Shown in pieces: positions 63,975 to 64,000 of a stretch of 64,000 bases of DNA. The translations under genes were made by a program, and so were the position numbers. Under the pieces are notes generated by a model. That model did not search any database. It worked only from the letters and a program-made list of their open reading frames with translations, and was not told the origin of the DNA. The first letter of the stretch is position 1. The number at the start of each line of letters is the position of its first letter. Origin of the DNA: Kitasatospora humi (GTDB lineage: Bacteria > Actinomycetota > Actinomycetes > Streptomycetales > Streptomycetaceae); assembly GCF_020907985.1 (NCBI RefSeq), contig NZ_JAJJPA010000011.1, forward strand, positions 1 to 64,000. The letters run 5' to 3'.

Positions 63975-63994
63975 ATGCCCCCTCTAGGGGGTAT
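63975..63994. promoter_or_regulatory. CsoR-like operator
   Basis: ATGCCCCC, TCTA, GGGGGTAT: an inverted repeat with one mismatch that fits the ATACCCC/GGGGTAT pattern bound by CsoR-type copper sensors. It lies 6 bp from the window edge; the regulated gene is either the lipoprotein to the left or a gene beyond the edge. Confidence 0.5.
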
Positions 63995-64000
63995 CACTAT

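Larger units (their letters stand above)
63596..64000. other. Upstream region with no supported gene
   Basis: It contains the ribosome site of the lipoprotein gene (63604-63609), a 27-bp tandem repeat and, at the end, a CsoR-like operator. No coding frame is convincing. Confidence 0.5.

Overview
The window is high-GC actinomycete chromosome. A WhiB regulator, a SigB/SigF-type sigma factor with its partner-switching proteins, an AfsR/SARP-type regulator, an NRPS cluster with an MbtH protein, and near-universal G/C at third codon positions all point to Streptomyces or Kitasatospora. I saw no rRNA, tRNA, CRISPR array or transposase.

Layout. 0-0.9 kb: a duplicated hairpin-rich non-coding stretch and a WhiB gene. 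1.7-10.9 kb: a stress-signalling block with an RsbW-like anti-sigma kinase, a STAS anti-anti-sigma factor, a SigB-family sigma factor, a very large soluble multi-HAMP hybrid histidine kinase and an ANTAR/GAF/PAS/SpoIIE phosphatase. 11.3-33.1 kb: a non-ribosomal peptide cluster read left to right, mostly with overlapping start and stop codons. Its order is flavin-reductase-like protein, NRPS A-T-C-A-T, NRPS C-A-T-C, MbtH, NRPS A-T, free C, a thioesterase fused to a cytochrome P450, a T-E didomain, a second thioesterase, a free A domain and an MFS exporter. 33.1-38.2 kb: a frameshifted gene remnant, an XRE/NB-ARC regulator and a large SARP regulator carrying one in-frame TTA codon.

38.2-44.9 kb: small secreted and membrane proteins, two or three gene remnants, exonuclease III, a DasR-like GntR regulator with a dre-like operator over its promoter, a ROK repressor and a methyltransferase. 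44.9-53.0 kb: biotin synthesis (bioB-bioA-bioD operon, bioF apart) interrupted by a secreted-type unknown protein and a DUF3516-type helicase. 53.2-59.4 kb: enoyl-CoA hydratase, a GNAT acetyltransferase, an Asp-Arg/His-rich secreted repeat protein, the threonine-degradation pair tdh-kbl and a LysR regulator. 59.5-64 kb: an acyl-transferase-like hydrolase, a secreted M1 aminopeptidase, an EF-G-domain-IV-like gene broken by a 19-bp tandem duplication, a Cys/Gly-rich lipoprotein and, at the edge, a CsoR-like operator.

How the genes work together. By domain count the NRPS can handle five residues: five A, five T, four C and one E domain. The last module is scattered over separate polypeptides, with C, T-E and A encoded separately and an oxidising thioesterase-P450 between them. 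The simplest inference is a linear or cyclised pentapeptide whose last residue is loaded in trans, oxidised on the carrier and epimerised, then released by one of the two thioesterases and exported by the MFS protein. The product is not identifiable from sequence alone.
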